From positions 1 to 15,592 of the forward strand of contig CAUHML010000069.1 of assembly GCA_959606905.1 (NCBI GenBank): 15,592 bases of DNA, read 5' to 3'. The notes under the pieces are model-generated. The model made no database searches. It was not told where the DNA came from and saw nothing but the letters and a program-made list of their open reading frames with translations. The position numbers were made by a program, and so were the translations under genes. Every line of letters starts with the position of its first letter. Position 1 is the first letter of the stretch. The stretch comes from an uncultured Bacteroides sp. Its GTDB lineage: Bacteria > Bacteroidota > Bacteroidia > Bacteroidales > Bacteroidaceae. Below, piece by piece: positions 7,442-15,463 of this stretch.

Positions 7442-8266
7442 ATGTATAAAAACGGCTGTATTATGTATATCTATTTGAATCCACAATATGTGATTAGAAA
7501 CGAAAATAATTGTTCTTATATCATTGCTAAATCAGCTTTAATTACTGCTAAGCTAGAATATGCCATGGCTTTTGCAAGCGTAGTTCCACCTTCTATTGGA
7601 TATATCTTGTCACATATTGGAGAAGGAGAATTAAATGCTTCAATAGAAAATATAGCAAATACCCTAAATATAAAACCAGACCTGATAGATAAGTTTATTC
7701 GAAAAATAATCGATAATCCAGTAAAAGTAGGATGGAATTATAAAGGAGTGACGATTTCTTTTCCCCCGTATCTGCTGACTTCTGTTAAGGAAGAATCGGA
7801 GGGAAGTGTTTATACGGATAATGAATTATTTTATACTACAGACTTTATACCTAAACGTCCTTCTGTTCCGCTGAATCTTAACTTTATGATTACAACCCAA
7901 TGCAGGACGGATTGTATGTATTGCTATGCGGATAGAAACAGGAAGAACGATTTGACAAGTTGGCAAATTATAAAGGTGATAGATGAAGCTCATGATATGG
8001 GGGGGAATCTGGCTTTGACAGGAGGTGATATTTTTGCTTTCCCTGATTGGAAAGAGGTGATACGAAAAGTGGGGCAATATGGATTCACACCTTTATTGAG
8101 TACAAAAATACCGCTAAAAGAGGATGATATTTACTTTTTAAAAGAGTCTGGAATTAAATTCTTGCAGTTTTCATTGGATTCTATATTTCCCTCTACATTA
8201 CAGACAATGGTACGTGTAAAAGAAGACTATATAGATAATGTGAAGCAAATGTTTGAGTATTCTTAA
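7442..8266 (+). pseudogene. Radical SAM peptide maturase, truncated at the 3' end
   Basis: The reading frame runs from the ATG at 7442 (or 7463) to a stop at 8266, 274 codons. An upstream TTG at 7313 is unlikely because the perfect hairpin lies between. The first ~130 residues are an N-terminal region that could bind a leader. The radical SAM cluster motif follows, CRTDCMYC (CxxxCxxC), then LALTGGDIF in place of the GGE strand, and KFLQFSLDS as the fourth strand. The protein then stops: about two core strands and the whole SPASM region seen in the intact maturase at 9390-10751 are absent, and no continuation is visible in any frame before 8347. The iron-sulfur binding half is intact, but the enzyme is probably dead. 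It is distinct in sequence from the downstream maturase, so not a simple duplicate. A family match to GG-Bacteroidales maturases is possible but unverified. Confidence 0.7.
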
Positions 8267-8346
8267 TCCAATCTGTGGTCAGATTGATAAGAAAATTATA
8301 ATTCGCAAATAAAAATGAGGATTAAACTTATAAATATTTGTAACAA

Positions 8347-8974
8347 ATGATTGAAGCAAGAGCATTAGTTTCTATTAATTTTCTGAATTTGTCAGAAAAC
8401 TATGATTTTATGTCACGTTGGTTAGGTGTATATGATAAATATGCAAAGCTATTGAAAGGTTCGTCGGATGTAGTTGTAAAAGACGGATCTGGAAAGATAC
8501 CTGAATCAGCAAACGATAAAGTGGATTTAACCAACAAGCATTTGGCATTACAGGCTATATTAGCTGAATATGGTCAAAAGTTAAATAAAAGCCATCTTTA
8601 TTCTGAAACAGTCGGTCTGTCCGAAGCCCATGATATTCGTCGCAAATGTTTCAGCGCATTACAGATGAACATCAAGAGCAAGAGATATAGGAACAAAAGA
8701 AGATCAAGATGCTGCAAAAAGCCTTATTGATCAGACTGGAAATTATAAAATGAATAAGATAATTACCCGTTCCGATATGTCTGCCCGTATTGCAGGTTAC
8801 ATTTTGATTCTGCAATCAGAGAAAAACCATGATTCAGTAGAACGACTGAATCTGGCTGATCGCATCACTGAAGTGGAAAAGGCAAATAATCTTTATTTGG
8901 ACTTAGATACACAGCGTGGTATTGTGAAAGAACAGAAAGGTCTTTCTATGAGAATACGAAAGAATGTTAAATGA
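8347..8974 (+). pseudogene. Frameshifted gene of unknown function
   Basis: I do not recognise the product. A frame opens at the ATG on 8347 and gives a coherent helical protein up to about 8650 (for example LALQAILAEYGQKLNKSHLY and LSEAHDIRRK). It then turns into a basic, low-quality tail ending at 8730 (KSKRYRNKRRSRCCKKPY). Sensible sequence moves first to another frame (FQRITDEHQEQE, about 8648-8690), then to a third (DIGTKEDQDAAKSLIDQTGN, from about 8685). The third frame continues through the ATG at 8750 to the stop at 8974 (IAGYILILQSEKNHDS, NLADRITEVEKANNLYLDLD). Joining the three gives one protein of about 209 residues, all helical and soluble. It lies where the rest of the truncated radical SAM gene should be. 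The part from 8750 could still be translated alone, but is more likely the tail of the broken gene. Confidence 0.55.
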
Positions 8975-8989
8975 AAATCTTTTTTTGTT

Positions 8990-9010
8990 CAGTCCGGAGG
9001 CGTCGGACTG
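8990..9010. repeat. Inverted repeat (7-bp hairpin) upstream of the precursor
   Basis: CAGTCCG (8990-8996) and CGGACTG (9004-9010) pair perfectly around GAGGCGT. It is the most GC-rich stretch in the neighbourhood. No T run follows on either strand, so it is not an intrinsic terminator. It may be a protein-binding site or a remnant of the rearrangement that broke the upstream genes. Confidence 0.5.
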
Positions 9011-9016
9011 TGGGAG

Positions 9017-9035
9017 ATTACATTTGCAATGTAAT
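9017..9035. promoter_or_regulatory. 8-bp perfect dyad, candidate operator
   Basis: ATTACATT (9017-9024) and AATGTAAT (9028-9035) are perfect inverted repeats separated by TGC. The TTTG at 9023-9026, usable as a -33 element, lies inside the dyad, so a bound dimeric regulator could block or recruit polymerase at the precursor promoter. The dyad is visible directly; the operator role is inferred. Confidence 0.45.
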
Positions 9036-9055
9036 TAAGAAATCACAATAGTTTA
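9023..9055 (+). promoter_or_regulatory. Candidate promoter of the precursor/maturase operon
   Basis: TTTG (9023-9026) and ATAGTTTA (9048-9055) are spaced 21 bases apart, approximating Bacteroides -33 and -7 boxes. The same ATAGTTT core appears in the candidate promoter at 7335-7366. It would give a leader of about 25 bases before the ATG at 9086. A second TAGTTTG lies at 9057-9063 but has no -33 partner at usual spacing. Confidence 0.35.
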
Positions 9056-9085
9056 CTAGTTTGTTAATTTTAAAATTTAACGATC

Positions 9086-9277
9086 ATGAAAGACGACGAA
9101 TTAAAAAAGCAGGAAGTAGTAAATGCTGAAAGTGAAAAACAGAATGTTACTACACTAAATGAAAAACTTGATTTCTCAGATTTGGAAAATGTAGAAGGTG
9201 GTACTGTAAAAGACTTCAAAGATGATGAGCATCTTAAAAGTGAAGGTGGTAATGTAGGTGTTGGCTGCGTTTGCTAA
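9086..9277 (+). CDS. RiPP-like precursor peptide, double-glycine leader, Cys-ending core
   Basis: A 63-residue peptide. Residues 1-39 form a hydrophilic leader ending LDFSDLENVEGG, with Leu28 at -12, Asp32 at -8, Leu33 at -7, Val36 at -4 and Gly38-Gly39 at the cut site. This is the pattern expected by a C39 peptidase and matches the leader at 1-125. The predicted core (40-63) is TVKDFKDDEHLKSEGG followed by NVGVGCVC: a charged half and a small Gly/Val/Cys tail whose two cysteines are the only ones in the peptide. A second GG at 54-55 lacks the leader pattern. The gene lies directly upstream of a radical SAM/SPASM maturase, from which a terminator separates it, and fits the GG-Bacteroidales natural-product precursor type (TIGR04149-like; not checked). 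The mature product and activity are unknown. Confidence 0.82.
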   Translation: MKDDELKKQEVVNAESEKQNVTTLNEKLDFSDLENVEGGTVKDFKDDEHLKSEGGNVGVGCVC

Positions 9278-9304
9278 TAACGGTTGCTGTATCTCCTAAC
9301 AATT

Positions 9305-9357
9305 GTATCAGAAGCGGTATTTTATAATCTATAAACATCCTCTTCTGATACTTTTTT
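9305..9357 (+). terminator. Intrinsic terminator between precursor and maturase
   Basis: GTATCAGAAG (9305-9314) pairs perfectly with CTTCTGATAC (9342-9351) across a 27-base AU-rich loop, followed at once by six Ts (9352-9357). It begins 28 bases after the precursor stop. Partial read-through would give much precursor mRNA and little maturase and barrel mRNA, a common arrangement in RiPP operons. No separate strong promoter for the maturase is obvious in 9358-9389. Confidence 0.75.
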
Positions 9358-9389
9358 ATATTTTTATGGTCTAATTAATACCTTATTAT

Positions 9390-10751
9390 ATGAATTTGGA
9401 AAAAATACACTTGATAAAAAGCAAAGATATGTGCTTGTCATATTATTATCCTACAGCAGATATTAGGGTAATAAATAAGGAAACATATGATATATTATCG
9501 GCATTGAAAGAATATAAAGATATTCATGAAGCCTTAGAATTATATAGAGATGAAGAACAAGTGGTTTCATTAATTAGATCTATATATGCTTCAAATAAAG
9601 GCGAGCATAGCACAAATATTCAAAATGGAAGTAAAAGAAAAGTGATAAAGCGAATCACTTTACATATATCTAATGATTGTAATTTAAGATGTAAGTATTG
9701 TTTTGGTGGAGGTGGAAGTTATAATCAAGAACGTAACCTAATGACAGAGCAAACAGCAATAGAGTTTGTAGATTTTTGTGTAGAACAATTTGAAAGAGTT
9801 GAAAAGATTGTCTTTTTTGGAGGCGAACCGATGCTTAATCTTAAAGGAATGGAGATAGTGTGCAATCGCTTTAAATATTATAAAGAAGAAGGGAAAATAG
9901 ATATTTTGCCTAATTTCGTAATTATTACTAATGGGACAATATTAACAGATAGGATGCTGGCATTTATCAAGAGAAATATTTCAGCAATGACTATCAGTAT
10001 AGATGGTCCTAAAGAAATTAATGATATTCAGAGAATATATAAAAATGGAAAAGGAAGTTATGAAAGGATAGCTCATTTTATCCATACTATACAAGAAAAA
10101 ACCAATGTAAAAATACAGTACGAAGCAACCTATACGCAGTTACATATTGATCATAATTATAGTCATGAAGATATTTCAAAATTTATGGATCAGACTTTTG
10201 GAATTGAAGGTGTAGTGGTCAATGATCAAGAACTTAGTCTGCAATTATTGCTTGATTTATGGAACTCCATTGATTTGGAATATTTAAAAAGAACAGAACT
10301 GAAATATTTGCCTAAAGATTTTTGGTTACTTCTACATGCTATTGTTCATAATACATCTACTAATATATGCCCTGTTATAGATCAGTATTTAGCTGTAAGC
10401 ACTGATGGAACTATATACGCATGTCATACAATAAATGGTATTAAAGAATGTAAGTTAGGTAGTATTGATGGCTATAATGTTTATAATTATCCAGAATTAT
10501 ATAAACCATTTGATCATGAAATAGATTTTAGATCAAATGAAAAGTGTGAAAAATGTTGGGCACAAAGATTATGTGGAGGATGTACTGTACATAGATTTTT
10601 CAATCATAAAATAAATCAATTTGAAGCATACCCTAATGAAGACTTTTGTAAAATAACGCTTCTTTGTATAGAACAAATATTATTAATAATTGCATCTATC
10701 CGCAAGGACCCTCAATTATGGTCTTTACTCATTCAGAAAATGAATAATTAA
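9390..10751 (+). CDS. Radical SAM/SPASM peptide maturase
   Basis: A full-length 453-residue enzyme that should modify the precursor encoded just upstream. Residues 1-80 resemble the N-terminal leader-binding region of SPASM maturases. The [4Fe-4S]/SAM motif is CNLRCKYC (Cys97, Cys101, Cys104), followed by a glycine run (FGGGGS) reminiscent of SCIFF/ranthipeptide maturases. FFGGEP (142-147) is the SAM-binding GGE motif, TNGT is at 180-183 and SIDG at 203-206. The SPASM region holds Cys327, Cys345 (IYACHT), Cys386/Cys389 and Cys395/Cys398 (CEKCWAQRLCGGC), Cys420 and Cys426, enough for two auxiliary clusters. Such enzymes form thioether or carbon-carbon crosslinks or epimerise residues; which applies here cannot be read off. 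It starts 112 bases after the precursor and ends 11 bases before the first barrel gene. Confidence 0.92.
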   Translation: MNLEKIHLIKSKDMCLSYYYPTADIRVINKETYDILSALKEYKDIHEALELYRDEEQVVSLIRSIYASNKGEHSTNIQNGSKRKVIKRITLHISNDCNLRCKYCFGGGGSYNQERNLMTEQTAIEFVDFCVEQFERVEKIVFFGGEPMLNLKGMEIVCNRFKYYKEEGKIDILPNFVIITNGTILTDRMLAFIKRNISAMTISIDGPKEINDIQRIYKNGKGSYERIAHFIHTIQEKTNVKIQYEATYTQLHIDHNYSHEDISKFMDQTFGIEGVVVNDQELSLQLLLDLWNSIDLEYLKRTELKYLPKDFWLLLHAIVHNTSTNICPVIDQYLAVSTDGTIYACHTINGIKECKLGSIDGYNVYNYPELYKPFDHEIDFRSNEKCEKCWAQRLCGGCTVHRFFNHKINQFEAYPNEDFCKITLLCIEQILLIIASIRKDPQLWSLLIQKMNN

Positions 10752-10762
10752 AATTATATATT

Positions 10763-13078
10763 ATGGAAAAGTTACTTTATATTATGTTGATTTGGGTAGT
10801 TTCTACTACTTCTATATATTCACAGACAGTAGCTGGAAAAATTGTTGATGAAAGTAATCAGCCGATAGAATTTGCTAATATCGTATGTTTATCATTGCCT
10901 GATTCTACTTTTATATATGGAACTATCAGTGACCAGGATGGAAAATTTACCATACCCGAAAATTCATCTAAAGGGATATTACGCATTTCATCTGTAGGTT
11001 ATGCTACAACATATAAGGAATGTAAGGACAGGAATATAGGCACTATCTTGTTGCACTCGGATACACAACTGCTGGGTGAAGTAGTAGTGAAAGGCAATTT
11101 GCCTGTAACTCGCATGAAAGGCGATGCATTGGTAACAAGTGTGCAGAACAGCGTATTAGCAAAGGCAGGATCGGCAAACGATGTACTGGGAAAAGTGCCC
11201 GGTATATTGAAGGATAAAGATTCCTTTGAAGTATTCGGCAAAGGAACGCCTCTTATCTATATCAATGGCAGGGAAGTACGCGACAAGTCTGAGCTGGAGC
11301 AACTCAGTTCGGAAGATATTAAGCATGTAGAATTGATAACTAATCCCGGTGCGCGCTATGATGCCACTGTAAATGCTGTGGTGCGCATTCAGACTATCCG
11401 CCGCACTGGCGATGGATTCGGATTCAATCTAAATTCCAGTTATTATCAAAGTGAAAATGTAGACTTAGTGGAACAGGCAGATGTGAACTATCGCCATAAT
11501 GGGCTGGATATGTTTGCCATGTTCAGATATGATAAGATGGAATTTCGTGAACGCACCAATGTACATCAGACTTTAATTTCAAAGAAACAGCTGGACTTGG
11601 AAAATCAATTGAAATATAATGATAATAAGCAATGGCTGCGAGGAAATATCGGAATGAACTATATGTTTGATGAAAATAATTCTATCGGAATAAAATACTC
11701 TATTCAGGGAAGCCCCAGATATGATAGTAAGCTTTATACAACTAGTAAAGTCAGTTTAGACGGTAAGGTATTTGATCGTTTACAGAATTTTACAAGCTCA
11801 GAAACAGATAATGAATTAAATCATCAGTTGAATGCTTACTATACGGGGCGCGTGGGTAATCTGGAAATAGACTTCAATGCCGACTACTATCAAAGCGGTT
11901 ATTTACAGGAGGACATTACTGGCGAGGAAAGTGAAGAGCAGGAGGACCGGGATGTACATGCTGCAAGTGATGTGGCAAATAATTTGGCAGCAGCCAAACT
12001 GGTGTTGTCCTATCCTGTGTGGAAAGGAAAATTTTCAGTAGGCGGAGAATGGACTTATACCCATCGCAAAGACAATTATCTGAATGTTGAAAATTATGTG
12101 CCTTCATCCAACAGCAAGATGAATGAAATGAATATAACGGCTTTTGCCGAATATAGCAGATCTATTTCCATAGGCGACTTTATACTTGGTGCACGCTATG
12201 AGCAAATAAAATTTGATTATTATAAAGATGATCTGCATATAGATGACCAGAGCCGTAGCTATGATAATATCTATCCGAATGTTTCCTTCAGTACTCGGAT
12301 TGGAAAGGTTAAGACGCAAATTAGTTATACGGTAAAGACGCAACGTCCTTCATACAGGCTGTTGAGCAATAGTTCATTATATATAGACCGTTTCAGCATA
12401 CAGCAGGGAAATCCTACATTGAAGTCCGAAATCACTCATAATCTTAACTGGATTGCTTCTTGGAAGTTTCTGCAACTCAGCTTAGGTTATCAGCAGACTA
12501 AAAATGCTATAATCTATTGGGGTGAGCCATTGAATCCGAATGAATATACCATTTTACTGAAAAGTATTAATTTGAATAAAAGTCTGCCTATGCTGAATGC
12601 CTTTATTTCGGCTTCGCCTCATATTGGTATATGGGAATCCCGTTTAAGTCTTGGAATAACTAAACAATGGCTGACTATTGATAGTGATGGGCAACAATTA
12701 AAATTGAATGAACCCAGATTTACGGGTGTGCTGTCTAATTCATTTACATTGCCAGAAAATTTCCTTCTTAGTTTGGATATGCAATTCAGGAGTAAGGGGG
12801 ATTTGCGCAATGTATATTTTGATCGTTTTAATAGCTATGTTGATATTTCACTGCGAAAATCATTCTTGAATGATGCTTTGAGTATAGAGGTAAGGGGAGA
12901 TGATTTGTTCCGCCAGCAAAAAAGTAAAACGCTTCTTCGCAGTGGAGCATATTCCTTCTCAAAAGATCATAGATATGACTCGCGCGAGTTCTCTATTTCA
13001 TTGCGCTATAGGTTTAATACAACAAAGAGCAAGTATAAAGGTACAGGGGCGGCCAATGATGAGTTGAGGCGCTTGTAG
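10763..13078 (+). CDS. Outer-membrane beta-barrel protein with CarboxypepD-reg-like N-terminus (paralogue 1)
   Basis: A 771-residue TonB-dependent-receptor-like protein. Signal peptide about 1-20 (ends SIYSQ). A carboxypeptidase-regulatory-like beta-sandwich is at about 22-105 (VAGKIVDESNQPIEFANIVC). A plug-like domain is at about 110-210 (VTRMKGDALVTSVQNS, GKGTPLIYINGREVRDKSEL, VELITNPGARYDA). A large barrel (OMP_b-brl_3 type) follows to about 750 (last strand EFSISLRYRFN), then a polar tail ending TGAANDELRRL. No clear TonB box is visible. It follows the maturase by 11 bases, so it is cotranscribed. It may be a receptor or an exit route for the peptide, or a surface protein controlled with it. 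Base composition rises in GC past about 11050 compared with the maturase. Confidence 0.88.
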   Translation: MEKLLYIMLIWVVSTTSIYSQTVAGKIVDESNQPIEFANIVCLSLPDSTFIYGTISDQDGKFTIPENSSKGILRISSVGYATTYKECKDRNIGTILLHSDTQLLGEVVVKGNLPVTRMKGDALVTSVQNSVLAKAGSANDVLGKVPGILKDKDSFEVFGKGTPLIYINGREVRDKSELEQLSSEDIKHVELITNPGARYDATVNAVVRIQTIRRTGDGFGFNLNSSYYQSENVDLVEQADVNYRHNGLDMFAMFRYDKMEFRERTNVHQTLISKKQLDLENQLKYNDNKQWLRGNIGMNYMFDENNSIGIKYSIQGSPRYDSKLYTTSKVSLDGKVFDRLQNFTSSETDNELNHQLNAYYTGRVGNLEIDFNADYYQSGYLQEDITGEESEEQEDRDVHAASDVANNLAAAKLVLSYPVWKGKFSVGGEWTYTHRKDNYLNVENYVPSSNSKMNEMNITAFAEYSRSISIGDFILGARYEQIKFDYYKDDLHIDDQSRSYDNIYPNVSFSTRIGKVKTQISYTVKTQRPSYRLLSNSSLYIDRFSIQQGNPTLKSEITHNLNWIASWKFLQLSLGYQQTKNAIIYWGEPLNPNEYTILLKSINLNKSLPMLNAFISASPHIGIWESRLSLGITKQWLTIDSDGQQLKLNEPRFTGVLSNSFTLPENFLLSLDMQFRSKGDLRNVYFDRFNSYVDISLRKSFLNDALSIEVRGDDLFRQQKSKTLLRSGAYSFSKDHRYDSREFSISLRYRFNTTKSKYKGTGAANDELRRL
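13013..13078 (+). repeat. 3'-end repeat of barrel genes, copy 1
   Basis: These 66 bases encode 21 residues plus stop, the same 21 as at 15369-15434. The first 29 bases are identical between copies (TTTAATACAACAAAGAGC onward). The rest differs only at synonymous positions and in the stop codon (TAG here, TGA there). The shared stretch lies beyond the last predicted barrel strand. Confidence 0.85.
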
Positions 13079-13124
13079 GGAAACTGTGTTATAATGTGTT
13101 TTTGAAACTTTAAAAATATAGAAT

Positions 13125-15434
13125 ATGAGAGCGAATATACTTTTTTGTTTATACTTCTTTATGGGGTTGGCAGTGCAGCTGCAAGCACAGGTTACGGTAA
13201 CAGGTAAAGTAATTGATGAGCAACAACAACCTGTCCCTTATGCCAATATAGTGTTACTTTCTTTGCCCGATTCTACTTTCGTGGCAGGAAGTATCAGTAA
13301 TGAAGAAGGCGCGTTTAGTCTCAATGTCAAAGAAACAAAGGATGTGCTTCGCATCTCATCTATTGGCTATGCTACTGTTTATCGTCCATTAGATAACAGA
13401 AGTACAGATCTTGGAATTATCTGTCTCGCTTCAGACACACAGATATTGGCTGAAGTTGTGGTAAAAGCTGATATGCCTGTTACTCGCATGAGAGGCGACG
13501 CACTGGTGACTAATATACAAAATAGTGTACTCTCTAAAGCCGGATCAGCAAGCGATGTATTGGGAAAAGTACCGGGTGTAATAAAAGAGAGGAATTCCTA
13601 TGAAGTGCTTGGCAAAGGAACACCTCTTATTTACATCAATGGGCGGCAAGTACGTGATGATTCGGAATTGGATCAACTAAATTCGGAAGATATTAAGAGC
13701 GTAGAAGTTGTTACTAATCCTGGTGCACGTTATGATGCAACTGTAACTGCCGTTATCCGTATACAGACTATCCGGCGTGCCGGAGATGGTTTCGGCTTCG
13801 ATCTCCGTTCCAGTTACTATCAGAGCCAGAATGTAGACTTGATAGAGCAATTGAATGTAAACTACCGCCATAATGGACTTGATATTTTTGGTATATTCCG
13901 TTATTTAAAGAACGAATATATCATGAAAAATGATATTGTACATACCTTGGAGTCTGATTCTTTATGGAAATATCAGAATTTATTGGATGGAACTGTAGTA
14001 GACAAGTCTTTACGAGGTGAAATAGGAGCTAATTACAGCCTGAATGATAAACATTCACTGGGATTCCGCTATACTCTTACTTCCCGTCCAAATACGAAGT
14101 CGGATGTATTTACCTCTAATGATATTACAGCCAACAATCAGTTTTATGACTACTTGGAAAATCAAGAGTATTCTTCTACTTCCGGTAAGCCTACTCATCA
14201 ACTAAATGTTTATTATAATGGTACTGTGGGAGATTTGAATATTGATTTTAATACAGACTATTATACTAATACTTCTACAGGAAAAGGTCTTTATCACGAA
14301 ATCAGTCAAGAGCAAGAAAGTCGGGATGTGCATACACAGAGTTACATTAGGAATAAATTGCTAGCTTCTAAATTGGTACTTTCTTATCCGTTGTTTGGAG
14401 GTAATCTTTCGGTAGGCGGAGAATATACGGATACCCGTCGCAATGACGAGTACCGTAATCCGGAGAAATATGTGGAAAGTACCATCAGTCGTGTAGAGGA
14501 AGATGGATTGAGTGGCTTTGCCGAATACAGCCGTCAGTTCCCGATAGGTAACCTTTCATTGGGTGTAAGATATGAGCATGTAACTTTTGATTATTATAAG
14601 GATGGTGTGCACATGGATGAACAGAGCCGTATGTATGGAAACTGGTTTCCTAATCTTTCTTTTTCAAGAAAACTAGGTTCTGTCCGGGCACAGTTGAGTT
14701 ATACTGCTAAAACGCAACGACCTACTTATAGCCAGTTAAGCAACAATGTCACCTATGTAGACCGTTTCACTATGCAACGTGGTAACCCATTGCTGGAGCC
14801 GTGCACCATTCACGATATTTCATTGGTCGGTACATGGCGTTTTTTACAGTTACTTGTCAGCTATCAGCAGTGGCGTAAGGAAATCATTTATTGGGGAGAT
14901 CCGATAGATAATGGCAATTCAATGATGATGACTTACCTCAATTATCATAATCGTCCGACTTTGAATGTTTCTTTCTCTATTTCACCGGCTATTGGCTTTT
15001 GGCATCCTAACCTAAATATCGGCGTGAAGAAACAATGGATGACAATAGATGGCATAGAGTTTAATAAGCCTCGTCCTACAATAAGGTTCAACAATACATT
15101 TGAACTTCCTGGTGATTTTCTTGTCAGTTTGGATGGGCTTTTTATGGGAAAAGGAAATTATCAGAATTTGTATCAGTTCAAAAATTATGGTACAGTTGAC
15201 ATCTCTGTCCGTAAGTCATTTTTAAGGGATGCCTTAAGTCTGGAACTTCGAGGGAACGATCTTTTTCATGGTTCACGTAATTATTGGCAAACATATTTTG
15301 GCAGTATTATTTGGGAGCAGACTAATCAATGGGATACTCGTGAATTTTCTATTACTTTGCGCTATAAGTTTAATACAACAAAGAGCAAGTATAAAGGGAC
15401 AGGAGCGGCAAATGATGAGCTAAGACGTTTGTGA
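13125..15434 (+). CDS. Outer-membrane beta-barrel protein with CarboxypepD-reg-like N-terminus (paralogue 2)
   Basis: A 769-residue paralogue of the preceding protein, 46 bases downstream. Signal peptide about 1-21 (ends LQAQ), regulatory-like domain (VTGKVIDEQQQPVPYANIVL), plug (TRMRGDALVTNIQNSVLSKA, GTPLIYINGRQVRDDSEL, TNPGARYDATVTAVIRIQTI), barrel and the same terminal tail. The plug is nearly collinear and very similar to paralogue 1, whereas barrel loop regions differ (about 285-410 is most divergent by eye). This is what one expects if the proteins share a partner at the plug but bind different outside ligands. No terminator is seen in the gaps on either side, so the array is probably one transcript. 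Confidence 0.88.
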   Translation: MRANILFCLYFFMGLAVQLQAQVTVTGKVIDEQQQPVPYANIVLLSLPDSTFVAGSISNEEGAFSLNVKETKDVLRISSIGYATVYRPLDNRSTDLGIICLASDTQILAEVVVKADMPVTRMRGDALVTNIQNSVLSKAGSASDVLGKVPGVIKERNSYEVLGKGTPLIYINGRQVRDDSELDQLNSEDIKSVEVVTNPGARYDATVTAVIRIQTIRRAGDGFGFDLRSSYYQSQNVDLIEQLNVNYRHNGLDIFGIFRYLKNEYIMKNDIVHTLESDSLWKYQNLLDGTVVDKSLRGEIGANYSLNDKHSLGFRYTLTSRPNTKSDVFTSNDITANNQFYDYLENQEYSSTSGKPTHQLNVYYNGTVGDLNIDFNTDYYTNTSTGKGLYHEISQEQESRDVHTQSYIRNKLLASKLVLSYPLFGGNLSVGGEYTDTRRNDEYRNPEKYVESTISRVEEDGLSGFAEYSRQFPIGNLSLGVRYEHVTFDYYKDGVHMDEQSRMYGNWFPNLSFSRKLGSVRAQLSYTAKTQRPTYSQLSNNVTYVDRFTMQRGNPLLEPCTIHDISLVGTWRFLQLLVSYQQWRKEIIYWGDPIDNGNSMMMTYLNYHNRPTLNVSFSISPAIGFWHPNLNIGVKKQWMTIDGIEFNKPRPTIRFNNTFELPGDFLVSLDGLFMGKGNYQNLYQFKNYGTVDISVRKSFLRDALSLELRGNDLFHGSRNYWQTYFGSIIWEQTNQWDTREFSITLRYKFNTTKSKYKGTGAANDELRRL
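15369..15434 (+). repeat. 3'-end repeat of barrel genes, copy 2
   Basis: Counterpart of 13013-13078, giving the identical protein tail after the final barrel strand. Bases 15369-15397 are identical to 13013-13041. Confidence 0.85.
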
Positions 15435-15463
15435 TAATTTCAAAAAAATAAAAAGTATAGAAC

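Noticed and set aside
8270..8285. Short inverted repeat AATCTG/CAGATT after the truncated maturase stop
   Set aside because: Six base pairs with a 4-base loop and no T run; it could be a terminator remnant but is within what chance gives.
8750..8974. Independent 74-residue gene
   Set aside because: Coherent coding sequence in the same frame begins about 65 bases upstream of this ATG, so it is better read as the tail of the frameshifted gene at 8347-8974.
9236..9277. Second GG of the precursor as the leader cleavage site
   Set aside because: Gly54-Gly55 lacks hydrophobic residues at -4, -7 and -12, whereas Gly38-Gly39 has all of them; it would leave only an 8-residue core. It remains possible as a later trimming site.
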